A DNA stretch of 64,000 bases from an uncultured Roseicyclus sp. (lineage in GTDB: Bacteria > Pseudomonadota > Alphaproteobacteria > Rhodobacterales > Rhodobacteraceae), in NCBI GenBank assembly GCA_937139335.1, contig CAKZPN010000023.1:98504-162503 (forward strand). The letters run 5' to 3'. Numbering within the stretch: position 1 is the first letter of the stretch; the number at the start of each line of letters is the position of its first letter. A program made the translations under genes and the position numbers. The notes under the pieces are model-generated. The model saw only the letters and a list, made by a program, of their open reading frames with translations. It searched no databases and was not told where the DNA came from. Of the stretch, positions 17,316 through 25,687 are shown piece by piece.

Positions 17316-17663
17316 CTAGCGTCCGAGACTGGTGCGCAGGACCGACATGGCAGAGCCATAGACCTGCAGTGCGCGGGAATGCGCGCGCTGCGCCTCGATC
17401 CCGCGCAGCATTTCCAGCTCGAGCGACACGGTGTTGCCGTTGGGAGAGGCGGGGGTGCCGGCGTCCACCGTGCGCGGGCCTGACGCGTCGCCGGCCGCGC
17501 CGGCCTGCAGCGCGCGCCATGTCTCGTCGAAGCTGGCAATGTCCCGCGCGCGGTAGCCGGGGGTATCGGCGTTGGCGATGTTCTGCGCGACGACGGCCTG
17601 GCGCGCCGCCGCATGCTGGGCCCGCGCGCTGGCTAGGGCAAAGATCTCGAGCCTGTCGAACAT
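17316..17663 (-). CDS. flgB: Proximal rod protein FlgB
   Basis: The 115-residue product carries V-A-Q-N-I-A-N-A-D-T-P-G-Y and ends in the conserved Y-G-S-A-M-S-V-L-R-T-S-L-G-R. ATG 17663 with an upstream GGAG is chosen over GTG 17678. It is the first gene of the operon that runs to the second fliL, and is divergent from fliI across about 100 bases. Confidence 0.93.
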   Translation of the reverse strand: MFDRLEIFALASARAQHAAARQAVVAQNIANADTPGYRARDIASFDETWRALQAGAAGDASGPRTVDAGTPASPNGNTVSLELEMLRGIEAQRAHSRALQVYGSAMSVLRTSLGR

Positions 17664-17767
17664 CGGGGCTTCTCCCACTTCGGCTACACGGATGCTTAAC
17701 GGTGATTCCTTTAGAAACGGTAAGTGACGCCGCCCGCCCCGCGCGGCGCTTGCCGGAGAAACCGCCG

Positions 17768-19126
17768 ATGCCCAACGACATCTTTCAGCCGCTGCGTGCG
17801 CAACTGCGCGCGATCCGCCCGGCGCAGAACGTGGGCCATGTCACCGCGCTCGGCCGCGATCACGTGCGGGTCGCGGGGCTGGACCGCGTGGCGGCGCTGG
17901 GCGACCGGGTGCGGATCGGGCCGGACCTGGTGGGGGAGGTTCTGCGCATCGGGGCGGAGGGCTGCACCGTCATGCCCGAAGGCGCGCCCGACGGCGTGCG
18001 GCTGGGCCAGCCGGTGACGCATCTGGGGCCCGCCAGCATCGCGCCGCATGCCAGCTGGCTGGGGCGCATCATCGACCCGGACGGGCATCCGATGGACGGC
18101 GCCCCGCTGTTCCCGGGACCGCGCGCTTACCCGCTGCTCGCGGCCCCGCCGCCGCCCGCCGAACGGCGCGGGCTGGGGCAGCGGTTGCGCACCGGCTTTG
18201 CGGTATTCGATACGCTGCTGCCCATCGTGCGCGGCCAGCGGGTGGGCCTTTTCGCGGGCTCCGGCGTCGGCAAGTCGCGGCTGATCGCGGCGCTCGCGCA
18301 GGGGATGAGCGCAGATGTCGTCGTCATCGGGCTGATCGGAGAACGCGGGCGCGAGGTGCGCGATTTTCTTGCCGAGACGCTGGGGCCCGAGGGGCTGGCG
18401 CGCGCGGTTGTCGTCGCCGCGACCTCGGACCGGCCGGCGCTGACGCGGGCCCGCGCGGCCTGGGCTATGATGGCGGTGGCGGAGTATTTCCGCGACCGCG
18501 GGCAGCACGTGCTGGTGCTGGCCGACAGCATCACGCGCTTTGCCGAGGCGCAGCGCGACGTGGCCGCCGCGGTGGGCGAACCCTTCGGCCCCTCGGGCTT
18601 CCCGGCCTCGATGGCGCAGATGGTGATGGCGCTGGCCGAACGCGCCGGGCCGGGGGTGGCGGGGCAGGGCGACATCACCGCCGTGCTGTCTGTCCTCGTC
18701 GCGGGATCGGACATGGAGGGGCCGGTGGCCGACGTGATGCGCGGCGTGCTCGACGGCCACGTGGTGCTCAGCCGCGAGATCGCCGAGCGCGGTCGATATC
18801 CGGCCGTGGACCTGCTGCGCTCGGTCTCGCGTGCGCTGCCGGCGGCGGCCCGGCCGGAGGAAGGCAAGCTGATCACGCGCACGCGCCAGTTGCTCGGTGC
18901 CTATGATCGGGCCGAGATGATGGTGCAGGCCGGGCTCTATTCCCCCGGAAGCGACCCGGTGACCGATGCCGCCGTCGCCGCCTGGCCTGCGCTTGACGGT
19001 TTCATCGGGGCGCCGGCGGGTGCGACGCTGGAGGGGAGTTTCGCGAGCTTGCGCGAGATCCTCGACGCCGTCGACCCGGAGTTGCGCGGCAAACGCGCCG
19101 CGCGCGCCATGCTGAACGCACAGTAA
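17768..19126 (+). CDS. fliI: Flagellum-specific export ATPase FliI
   Basis: FliI hydrolyses ATP to help load and unfold export substrates. The 452-residue product has the beta-barrel N domain, Walker A G-S-G-V-G-K-S at about 164-170, Walker B V-L-V-L-A-D-S-I near 250, and the F1-beta-like C domain. ATG 17768 gives the family length. It stands alone on the plus strand between two minus-strand operons; its regulator FliH is 16 kb away. Confidence 0.96.
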   Translation: MPNDIFQPLRAQLRAIRPAQNVGHVTALGRDHVRVAGLDRVAALGDRVRIGPDLVGEVLRIGAEGCTVMPEGAPDGVRLGQPVTHLGPASIAPHASWLGRIIDPDGHPMDGAPLFPGPRAYPLLAAPPPPAERRGLGQRLRTGFAVFDTLLPIVRGQRVGLFAGSGVGKSRLIAALAQGMSADVVVIGLIGERGREVRDFLAETLGPEGLARAVVVAATSDRPALTRARAAWAMMAVAEYFRDRGQHVLVLADSITRFAEAQRDVAAAVGEPFGPSGFPASMAQMVMALAERAGPGVAGQGDITAVLSVLVAGSDMEGPVADVMRGVLDGHVVLSREIAERGRYPAVDLLRSVSRALPAAARPEEGKLITRTRQLLGAYDRAEMMVQAGLYSPGSDPVTDAAVAAWPALDGFIGAPAGATLEGSFASLREILDAVDPELRGKRAARAMLNAQ

Positions 19127-19160
19127 GTCGGTGCGGGCGGCAACCGACGCCGGTCGGAGG

Positions 19161-19958
19161 CTACAGCCCGCCGCGAAGGAGTGTCAGCGCGGCATAGCCC
19201 GGCGTGAGCGGCGACGGCCCGGCCGCAGCTTCGGCCCGGAAGGTGAAGGACCGGATCAGCCCCTCGACGTGGTCCGGGTCCGAGAACGCGGCGAAGTCGG
19301 GCGTGCCCAGCACACGCTCGGCGCCCTGCCGAAACGCCTTTACCTGCCGGTCGAGATCGAGCGTTCCGACCGCGGCGGGCAGACCGAAGGCCGCTTCGAA
19401 CACCTTCCTGAGCGGCGCGTTTCCCAGCACGGACAGCCAGCCGGTCGTGTCCGATAGGCCGCGCGCCGCAAGCTCCGGCAGCTCGCGCTGGGCGGTCAGG
19501 GCGAGGCGCATGTCCTCGCTCTGCTCGCCAACGGCCAGCTCGAAGCTTTGCCGTTCATGGCGCGCGAGGATCGAGCCTGCGAAACTTGGCAGCGCGGTGC
19601 GCGGGGGCAGCGGGCCGCCGAAGCCGAAAGCCTCGGAAAAGGCGCGGTAGCGCTTGTCGGCCAGTCTGTTCACCAGCGCGCCGTCATCGGAAACCGGCTC
19701 CTCCAGGACCTTGCGGATGAAGGCGCGGTTGGGCAGGTCGTCTTGCAGCCCGAAGGCGCCCAGCGCCACGCGCAGCAGGCGGAAATCCGAGACGAGGTCC
19801 GCCGCCGTCGTGACCGTTGCGATGGTGTCGCGGAAATACGCGATGTCGCGCGCCTGCGCCGGGTCCTTGGCATGGCGCGCGACCTGGGCATCGAGGCTGG
19901 AGGACAGGAACCGCCAGCCGGCGTAGCCGCCCAAAGGAAGGAGCGGTTGGAAGCTCAT
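19161..19958 (-). CDS. DUF1217 flagellar-associated protein
   Basis: The 265-residue product is helical and resembles the DUF1217 family, known mostly from alphaproteobacterial flagellar loci, with the characteristic D-I-A-Y-F-R-D-T-I-A-T-V and F-R-L-L-R-V-A-L-G-A-F-G-L segments. It overlaps flbT by four bases and ends the flagellin operon, convergent with fliI. The molecular function is unknown. Confidence 0.82.
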   Translation of the reverse strand: MSFQPLLPLGGYAGWRFLSSSLDAQVARHAKDPAQARDIAYFRDTIATVTTAADLVSDFRLLRVALGAFGLQDDLPNRAFIRKVLEEPVSDDGALVNRLADKRYRAFSEAFGFGGPLPPRTALPSFAGSILARHERQSFELAVGEQSEDMRLALTAQRELPELAARGLSDTTGWLSVLGNAPLRKVFEAAFGLPAAVGTLDLDRQVKAFRQGAERVLGTPDFAAFSDPDHVEGLIRSFTFRAEAAAGPSPLTPGYAALTLLRGGL

Positions 19959-20359
19959 ATGCCCCGCGCCGCGATCAGCCGCTCTTCCCGCGGCAGGAGC
20001 GTGCGCAGCGCCTTCAGCGCGTGATAGACCTGATCCTGTGTCAGGTACTCGGTCGCGCGGGCCAATTGAGCCCGGCTGTCGGGGTCGGTGAAGACCTGGC
20101 TCAGCTGCTCCATCCCGCGCAGGATCTGCGATTTGGCATCCGCCATCTCGACGTCGCCCGACAGGACCAGTTGCGCGATGTAGCAGACCCGGCGCACCGG
20201 TGTCGTCACTTCCTCGGGATGGATCGCGTCGCGCAGGCGCAGGATGCTGGCGTTGGGCGTGAGGATCGCGAGCCGCGCGCGGCGATCGCCGTTCTCGATC
20301 ACCGCGCCGTTGATCAGCACCCGTTCCTTGGGCCCGAGTTTCAGGACAAGACCGCTCAT
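19955..20359 (-). CDS. flbT: Flagellin mRNA regulator FlbT
   Basis: FlbT is a post-transcriptional regulator; in Caulobacter it binds the flagellin mRNA leader and promotes its decay when assembly is incomplete. The 134-residue product has the conserved L-G-P-K-E-R-V-L-I-N-G-A-V-I-E-N-G-D-R start. It overlaps flaF and the DUF1217 gene by four bases each. Confidence 0.95.
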   Translation of the reverse strand: MSGLVLKLGPKERVLINGAVIENGDRRARLAILTPNASILRLRDAIHPEEVTTPVRRVCYIAQLVLSGDVEMADAKSQILRGMEQLSQVFTDPDSRAQLARATEYLTQDQVYHALKALRTLLPREERLIAARGI

Positions 20360-20730
20360 GCCGGCCCCACCTCTCCGTCGAGGCCGCGCATCACGGCGCG
20401 GTTGATGTCGATCAGCGCCGTCAGCGCCGCCGGGTCACGCAGCGCGGCGCGACTTTGCAGCAGGGAGAATTCGGCGAGGTAGAAGAGCTGTGCCCGCAAA
20501 CCCTGCGGCAGGGCGTTCTCCGCTCCGGCCAGGTCGGTCGCGAGCGTGGTCCAGAGCCTGCGGTTGTCGTGCAGGGCGTCGGCGCGCAGCGCCATGGGCG
20601 CGGCAGGGTCGGCAGATTGCGACAGGCGGGCGGTGACGGTTTCGAAGGCGGCGAGTTCGCTGCCGCGCGCGGTGCGCACGGGGGCGGCGGCGGAGCGGTA
20701 GGCGGTTTGGGCGAGCATTGTGGCAGTCAC
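20356..20730 (-). CDS. flaF: Flagellin synthesis regulator FlaF
   Basis: FlaF is a secretion chaperone and positive regulator of flagellin synthesis that opposes FlbT in Caulobacter. The 124-residue helical product starts at GTG 20730 after an AGAAGGA sequence and has the family pattern A-Y-R-S-A-A-A-P-V-R-T-A-R-G-S-E. It follows flagellin, separated by a GC-rich hairpin. Confidence 0.92.
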   Translation of the reverse strand: MTATMLAQTAYRSAAAPVRTARGSELAAFETVTARLSQSADPAAPMALRADALHDNRRLWTTLATDLAGAENALPQGLRAQLFYLAEFSLLQSRAALRDPAALTALIDINRAVMRGLDGEVGPA

Positions 20731-20781
20731 GGGATCTGTCCTTCTGGAAACGGCAGCTTTGGGAGGGATGGCCGGAGCGGC

Positions 20782-20805
20782 TCCGGGGGGCGCAGACCCC
20801 CCGGA
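20782..20805 (-). terminator. GC-rich hairpin after the flagellin gene
   Basis: Nine-base arms (TCCGGGGGG at 20782-20790 and its complement at 20797-20805) flank a six-base loop. A weaker hairpin (5-base arms CCGGA/TCCGG, about 20772-20786) overlaps it. No T-run follows, so this is more likely a partial terminator or an mRNA-stabilising stem giving more flagellin than flaF message. Confidence 0.55.
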
Positions 20806-20816
20806 CCTTGCTCAGA

Positions 20817-22352
20817 TCACCGGAACAGCGAGAGGATGCTCTGCGGTGCCTGGTTGGCGATCGACAGCGACTGGGTCGCCAGCTGCTGCTGCACCTGAAG
20901 GGCCTGCAGCCGCGCCGAGGCTTCCTCCATGTTGGCATCGACCAGCGTGCCGATCCCCGCCTTCAGCGAATCCATCAGCTTCGAGACGAAATTCGCCTGC
21001 GTCTCGATCCGCCCCTCGGCCGAACCGAAGGAGGAGGCGGAGTCGATGGAGTTCTGGATCAGCGTCTCGATGTTATCGAGCGCGGAATCGGCGCCCGCGT
21101 TGGTGGACACATCGATGTTGTCGAGGCCGAAGAGCCCGCCCGAGGCGACCCCGCCTTCCTGCCCGGCATCGGCCAGGGCCATGGTCGCCCCGGCGGTGGT
21201 GTCCGTGCCGTCGTAGTCGACCAGCACCTTCCATTCGCCGGTGGTGCTGTCTTGCGTGACCCGCGTCGTCACCCCGGTTTCGGCCCCGGTGTCGACGGCG
21301 GTCTTCAGGCCGCGGGCGACATCCTCCATCGTTTCGCCCTTGCCGGCGATGTAGTCGTAGTTGTTGCCGTTGACGCTGATCCGGTAGCTGTCGCCCTCGT
21401 TCACCTTGGCGGCGTTCGACAGGGCCACTTCTTCGGCGCGGTAGACCAGCGTGGCGTTGCCGGCCCCGGTGGCCGCACTTGCGTCATCGGCGCTGTTGCC
21501 GTTGTTGGTGACGGCGATCGTGTTGGTCGCGCCGGAATCCCAGCTCACGGCGAAATTGTCGAAGCTGTTGGTGTTGGCGAGGTTCAGCCCCGCGCCTGTC
21601 CCGCCCGCGGTGATCCCGGTCAGGCCGGCCTGGTTGATCTGCGCGCGCAGGGCGTCGACCGTCGTCGCGGCATCGGTGTCGAAGGCCTGGGTGAAGCTCG
21701 TGCCGTTGATCGAAAGCACGAGGTTGTCGGTGGCTGCACCCGCGAAGGTCAGATCGAGGCTGTTCGCCGCCCCGGTCGAATCTACCGCCGCCGCGCTGGA
21801 GGTGATGTTGCCGGCGAGCGTCGCGCCATTGCCGTAGGTGCCTGCCGTTGTCGTCAGATCCTGCCGGGCCACGGTGATGTTGGCTGCCGAAACGGTGCCG
21901 TCGCCGGACCGGTCGAGCGAGGACAGGACATTCACGTCGTCGGTCCCCTTCACCAGATTGAGGCCGTTGAACTGGGCGGCGTTCACGACCGAGGTGATCT
22001 GGTCGCGCAGGGCGGCGATGTCGGTCTGGATCTTGCCGCGGTCGACGTTTTCTTCCTGCGCGGCGACGATCTTGCCCTTGATGTCGGTCAGCAGCTCCGT
22101 CACCGTTTCCGAGGCTGTCCGTGCCACGGCGACGGTGGATTCCCCGAGGCTGAGGCTGTCGGCGATGCCCTTGAAGCCCTTCACATCAGATTCCATGACC
22201 TTGGAGATCGCCCAGACGGCGGAATTGTCGCGCGCGGTAGCCACGGATTTGCCGGTGGAGATCTCGGCCTGCGTCTTCTGCAGGTTGGTGTTCACCGATT
22301 TCAGGGTCTGCAGCGCGACCATGGCGCTGGTGTTGGTCAGAATACTGGACAT
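20817..22352 (-). CDS. fliC: Flagellin (filament subunit)
   Basis: The 511-residue product has the conserved flagellin N-terminal D0/D1 helices (N-T-S-A-M-V-A-L-Q-T-L then S-T-G-K) and the C-terminal helix (L-S-I-A-N-Q-A-P-Q-S-I-L-S-L-F-R). The central 130-400 region is Gly/Thr/Asn/Ala-rich, poor in Lys and Arg, and predicted surface-exposed. It is longer than the roughly 270-400 residues usual in Rhodobacterales because of this insert. The start follows GAGAAGGGG. A sigma-54-like element lies about 90 bases upstream. Confidence 0.96.
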   Translation of the reverse strand: MSSILTNTSAMVALQTLKSVNTNLQKTQAEISTGKSVATARDNSAVWAISKVMESDVKGFKGIADSLSLGESTVAVARTASETVTELLTDIKGKIVAAQEENVDRGKIQTDIAALRDQITSVVNAAQFNGLNLVKGTDDVNVLSSLDRSGDGTVSAANITVARQDLTTTAGTYGNGATLAGNITSSAAAVDSTGAANSLDLTFAGAATDNLVLSINGTSFTQAFDTDAATTVDALRAQINQAGLTGITAGGTGAGLNLANTNSFDNFAVSWDSGATNTIAVTNNGNSADDASAATGAGNATLVYRAEEVALSNAAKVNEGDSYRISVNGNNYDYIAGKGETMEDVARGLKTAVDTGAETGVTTRVTQDSTTGEWKVLVDYDGTDTTAGATMALADAGQEGGVASGGLFGLDNIDVSTNAGADSALDNIETLIQNSIDSASSFGSAEGRIETQANFVSKLMDSLKAGIGTLVDANMEEASARLQALQVQQQLATQSLSIANQAPQSILSLFR

Positions 22353-22442
22353 GTCGTCCCCTTCTCGCTTCTGTCATGGCGCAGGTTCGGCGCCGTTCAT
22401 ATCCGGGGCCGGTCGGGCCCCGCGAAATGCCGTTCTGACACG

Positions 22443-22459
22443 TGCAACCCGCGTCCCGG
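22443..22459 (-). promoter_or_regulatory. Possible sigma-54 promoter of flagellin
   Basis: On the minus strand CCGGGACGCGGGTTGCA has GG-N10-GC spacing and agrees with most defined positions of the sigma-54 consensus, including the complete TTGCA of the -12 element. It lies 90 bases upstream of the flagellin ATG, leaving a leader long enough for FlbT-type control. Confidence 0.45.
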
Positions 22460-22502
22460 GGTCACGCCACCCGTGAAGGTGCGCCGCCACCCTCGCGACC
22501 AA

Positions 22503-22522
22503 GGTTGAACAACCTGCTAACC
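22503..22522. promoter_or_regulatory. CtrA-like or dyad element upstream of flagellin
   Basis: The minus strand reads TTAG-CAGGTTG-TTCA, the spacing of a CtrA site with two mismatches, and the plus strand contains the short palindrome GGTTGAACAACC. It lies about 50 bases upstream of the sigma-54-like element, where an enhancer-binding or CtrA-type regulator could act. Evidence is weak. Confidence 0.25.
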
Positions 22523-22580
22523 GGCGGCGGCGAGTGCGTTGCATTGTACGGAAATCGGGTGCGGGACGGGCTCGGGTGCC

Positions 22581-22916
22581 TCAGCGCCGCGACAGCAGGC
22601 GGGCGTCCGGTGTGGTAGACATGCGCTGCCCCGCCGCGTCATAGGTCGTGAGGGCCGCGGCGCGGTCATCACTCGCCCGCCCGCGCGTCTGCGCGAGGCC
22701 GCGTTGCGCCGCCAGCAGCAGCCGGGCGTTGTGGCCGGCCGCGGCCTGCAGCCGGGTCAGCATCGCGGGCGGCAGTCGCTGGTCTGCAAGGGCATCCAGC
22801 GCCCGCGTCAAACGATCCGGCATCTGCTCCAGCGCGGCCAGGTCGCCGGACAGGAGCGCCTGGCGCTGCTGATCCAGCAGGGCTTCGGCCACGGCAAGGG
22901 CACGGTCGCCGCGCAT
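22581..22916 (-). CDS. FlgN-like flagellar export chaperone
   Basis: The 111-residue product is almost all helix, with the A-L-L-D-Q-Q-R-Q-A-L-L-S-G-D-L-A-A-L pattern resembling FlgN, the chaperone for hook-filament junction proteins FlgK and FlgL. Those substrates are encoded outside the window. It overlaps the flgJ-like gene by one base and precedes flagellin by 228 bases. Confidence 0.72.
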   Translation of the reverse strand: MRGDRALAVAEALLDQQRQALLSGDLAALEQMPDRLTRALDALADQRLPPAMLTRLQAAAGHNARLLLAAQRGLAQTRGRASDDRAAALTTYDAAGQRMSTTPDARLLSRR

Positions 22917-23224
22917 CAGCCCGCACCTTCCGCCGTGTCGCGCGCCACCAGCGCCCGGAACAGCGATTCGGCCAGCCCGATGCCGCCGCGATCGACCAGT
23001 GCCCGCGCGTGCTCGGCCCTCAGGAGCGAGGCGAACTGATCCTCCCCCGCGCCGCCGCCGAAGCTCTCGCGGCTTTCACCGAATCCCGTATGCTTCAGCA
23101 TTTCCGCGAGGAAACTCGCCTCAAGCTCGCGCGCGACGGTGCGCAGGGCGTCGTCGTCCCGCGATGGACCGGGGGAAATGTCCGCCACCGGCGTCGACGC
23201 GGGAATGGTCGGCAGGAGGGTCAT
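22916..23224 (-). CDS. FlgJ-type rod-binding protein, muramidase-free
   Basis: The 102-residue product corresponds to the N-terminal rod-cap domain of FlgJ (A-R-E-L-E-A-S-F-L-A-E-M-L-K-H-T-G then F-A-S-L-L-R-A-E-H-A-R), and lacks the C-terminal glucosaminidase domain of enterobacterial FlgJ. This short form is usual in alphaproteobacteria, where a separate lytic transglycosylase does the cutting; one is encoded at 8124-8831. It is divergent from fliK. Confidence 0.85.
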   Translation of the reverse strand: MTLLPTIPASTPVADISPGPSRDDDALRTVARELEASFLAEMLKHTGFGESRESFGGGAGEDQFASLLRAEHARALVDRGGIGLAESLFRALVARDTAEGAG

Positions 23225-23273
23225 GGCGATCTCGTCAACGGAAGCTGTCAGCCCGAACCGTGCCCGAGGGGTC

Positions 23274-23288
23274 TAAAGAATTCGTTAG
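23274..23288. promoter_or_regulatory. CtrA-like box between flgJ and fliK
   Basis: TAAA-GAATTCG-TTAG keeps the N7 spacing and the TTAG half of the site at 3380-3394, with one further mismatch to TTAA-N7-TTAA. It lies in a divergent flagellar intergenic region of 111 bases. Function is inferred from the match and its position. Confidence 0.33.
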
Positions 23289-23335
23289 GGGCTTTGCGTC
23301 ATACCGGTCCGCACCACGAGAGGCGGACGAGCGGA

Positions 23336-25663
23336 ATGGATGATCCGGTGCAAATGATGGCTGGCCCGATCGGCTCGCAGAGCGCGCAGCCCCGCGGGAT
23401 CATCGGTCCGGTGGACGCGGCAGGTTTCCTGTCGCTGTTCGCGCCCGCCGCCCATGCGCAGCCAGACGCCGCACCGGGCAAGCCGCCGACGGCCCGGCCG
23501 CCGCACTATCCGGAATTACCGCCGATGCACCCTTCGATCACATCGCTCGCCACTTCCGCAATTGAACCCGCCGCCCCTTCACTCCCTGAGCTCGCTACGG
23601 GGGCCGCCGGCCTGAAGGGCAACGCGGGGCCGGATGAACATGCCGGCGCTGAGGCCGAGGCAGCTTTTCAAGAGGCGCATTCCGAATCGCCATTCGACCC
23701 GCAAGCACCTCCACTCGAACCGCCCGAGACGGCAACCGGCGGGGGCACGGCGGGGTCGGCACCGCCGGGAACTGCGACCGACGCCGTTCCGCCCACTCCC
23801 CGGGCAGCAGGACCAACTGGCGAGGGGGTCCCTTCGCCCGACGCTGCCTCGACCGGCAAGGTGCCCACCGCCGCCTTGGCCGAGCCGCAAAACGACGCGG
23901 TATCCGTGGCCCAACCCGGGACGCTGCCGCCCGTCGCGCGGTCCACACCCGACCAGGCACCGGAGAGTTCGTCGCGCATGGAAGGCAGCCTGCGGTCGAG
24001 GCGCGTCAACGCCGGTACGCCTCCTCCGGGCCGGTCCGCCCTGCAAGGCGGGGGACCGGGTTTGAACGGTCCCGCCGGGGCTTCGGCCGGGGCAGTCCGC
24101 GAGGGGACGGCGCCGGGACGCGGCGGAACCGTGCCGGACATTTTGGCAGCTACGGCGGCGCGTGGAGAACCGCGGATCCAGTTCGCGCCTCTCGCGGTCG
24201 AAGGGCCAACTTCCACCGTTTTGGTCCCGCCCCCTGAAGTCTCGCGGCCAGGTCTGGCAGCTCGATCTGATCAGCAACCCAATACGCCGACCTTTGCGCC
24301 CGCTGTAGTGACCTCACGGGGGGGGCAGTCCCCGCAATCGCCGCCACCTGGGCATATACCCGTCCAGCAGGGGTCTGAGCAGAAGCAATCGCCAGCACCC
24401 GCGCCGGGTTTGCGGCTGGCCCTGAGTTCGATCTCGCCGCAGATCGGTCTTCAATTGATCCGGGAAACACCGCGGCAGCAGGCCGCAACCCCCAACGCGT
24501 TCGCGTCGACCATGTCCGCTGCCCCGGTGCCGTCGATCAACGGGGCAGCACCACGCATGGTGTCTGAGCCGCAGAAGCCGTCAATCGCCATTGAACCTGA
24601 AGGGGTCACGACCAGGCAGTATCCCTTGCCGACCGAACCCCGCCTAATCCGGCAGTTGCAAGATCACATGCGCCCTCACGTGCCCGAGCAATTGCGAAGC
24701 GCATATGCTCCCGTGCATGCCCTTGCGCCAAGCATGACCGTGCATCCGCTCCGGCCCGGTCCCGATGCAGACCCTACGGATGGCGAGAACCCGTCGCTCT
24801 CTCCGTCGAAGGCGCCGCAATCAGAATCGGCGGCCGGCCAGACCGGCACGGGCGGGACGCGTGAGATCACGTCTCCACGTACCGCGGGAACTGGCGGCAG
24901 GAGCGAAACCCCGCTCTGGCCTCGTGGCCGTGCGGCACTGCTCCCGCCCATCAACCAGAAGCAAGCAGCCCTTCCTGCCCCGCCACCGTCGGCGGCGCCT
25001 GAGGGTCCCGTTGAACCGGTCAACGATGACAATGCGGTGCCCCCTTTCGCTCCGACCCCTTCCAGACCGTCGACCACAACGGGGGCACCGGCGCTTGCGC
25101 CAACGAATACCTCCGCTCCCGTCGCGTTCACGCCCTCCGCCCCCCCGCCGGCTCCGGGCACAGGCCCGGACGCCGATCTGCAGGCCGGTTCCTCGGCCCT
25201 GCCCGATCTGTCGCTTGCCGCACCCCCGCCAGCACCCGACATCGCCCCGTCCGACGAGCGCCCGGCGCCCGTCCCCGCGGGCGCCGTCGCGCGGCAGATC
25301 GTGCGGGCGCTGGAGCATGCGGGGCGCGATCCGCAGGGCTTGGTCGAGCTTGCGCTCGACCCGCCGGAACTTGGGCGCGTGCGGATGAGCCTGGCCGAGG
25401 TGAACGGCACCCTGACCCTCGCCATCGCGGTGGATCGCCCCGAGACGGCGGAGCTGATGCGCCGCCACATCGCGCTTCTGTCCGAGGAATTCACCCGCGC
25501 GGGTCTCGATGCGCCCTCGGTGAACATCTCGCAGGGCGGAGCGGAGGGGCGGCAGGACCAGCGCACGGCCCTCGCCTCGCCCGCCCCCGCGCCCGATGCG
25601 GTCGAACCTGCCCACGGCCTGATGCGCCCGGCCGCGCGGGGCGGGCTCGACCTGCGCCTTTAG
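23336..25663 (+). CDS. fliK: Hook-length control protein FliK
   Basis: FliK measures hook length and triggers FlhB switching. The 775-residue product has a very long Pro/Ala/Thr/Gly-rich, low-complexity ruler region (about 40-640) and a compact C-terminal FliK domain (about 655-745; L-V-E-L-A-L-D-P-P-E-L-G-R-V-R then R-P-E-T-A-E-L-M-R-R-H). It is nearly twice the length of enterobacterial FliK. The ATG at 23336 is the first after the divergent control region, but no strong ribosome-binding site is obvious. Confidence 0.92.
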   Translation: MDDPVQMMAGPIGSQSAQPRGIIGPVDAAGFLSLFAPAAHAQPDAAPGKPPTARPPHYPELPPMHPSITSLATSAIEPAAPSLPELATGAAGLKGNAGPDEHAGAEAEAAFQEAHSESPFDPQAPPLEPPETATGGGTAGSAPPGTATDAVPPTPRAAGPTGEGVPSPDAASTGKVPTAALAEPQNDAVSVAQPGTLPPVARSTPDQAPESSSRMEGSLRSRRVNAGTPPPGRSALQGGGPGLNGPAGASAGAVREGTAPGRGGTVPDILAATAARGEPRIQFAPLAVEGPTSTVLVPPPEVSRPGLAARSDQQPNTPTFAPAVVTSRGGQSPQSPPPGHIPVQQGSEQKQSPAPAPGLRLALSSISPQIGLQLIRETPRQQAATPNAFASTMSAAPVPSINGAAPRMVSEPQKPSIAIEPEGVTTRQYPLPTEPRLIRQLQDHMRPHVPEQLRSAYAPVHALAPSMTVHPLRPGPDADPTDGENPSLSPSKAPQSESAAGQTGTGGTREITSPRTAGTGGRSETPLWPRGRAALLPPINQKQAALPAPPPSAAPEGPVEPVNDDNAVPPFAPTPSRPSTTTGAPALAPTNTSAPVAFTPSAPPPAPGTGPDADLQAGSSALPDLSLAAPPPAPDIAPSDERPAPVPAGAVARQIVRALEHAGRDPQGLVELALDPPELGRVRMSLAEVNGTLTLAIAVDRPETAELMRRHIALLSEEFTRAGLDAPSVNISQGGAEGRQDQRTALASPAPAPDAVEPAHGLMRPAARGGLDLRL

Positions 25664-25687
25664 TCTCACCCGAACGGAGCCAGTCCC

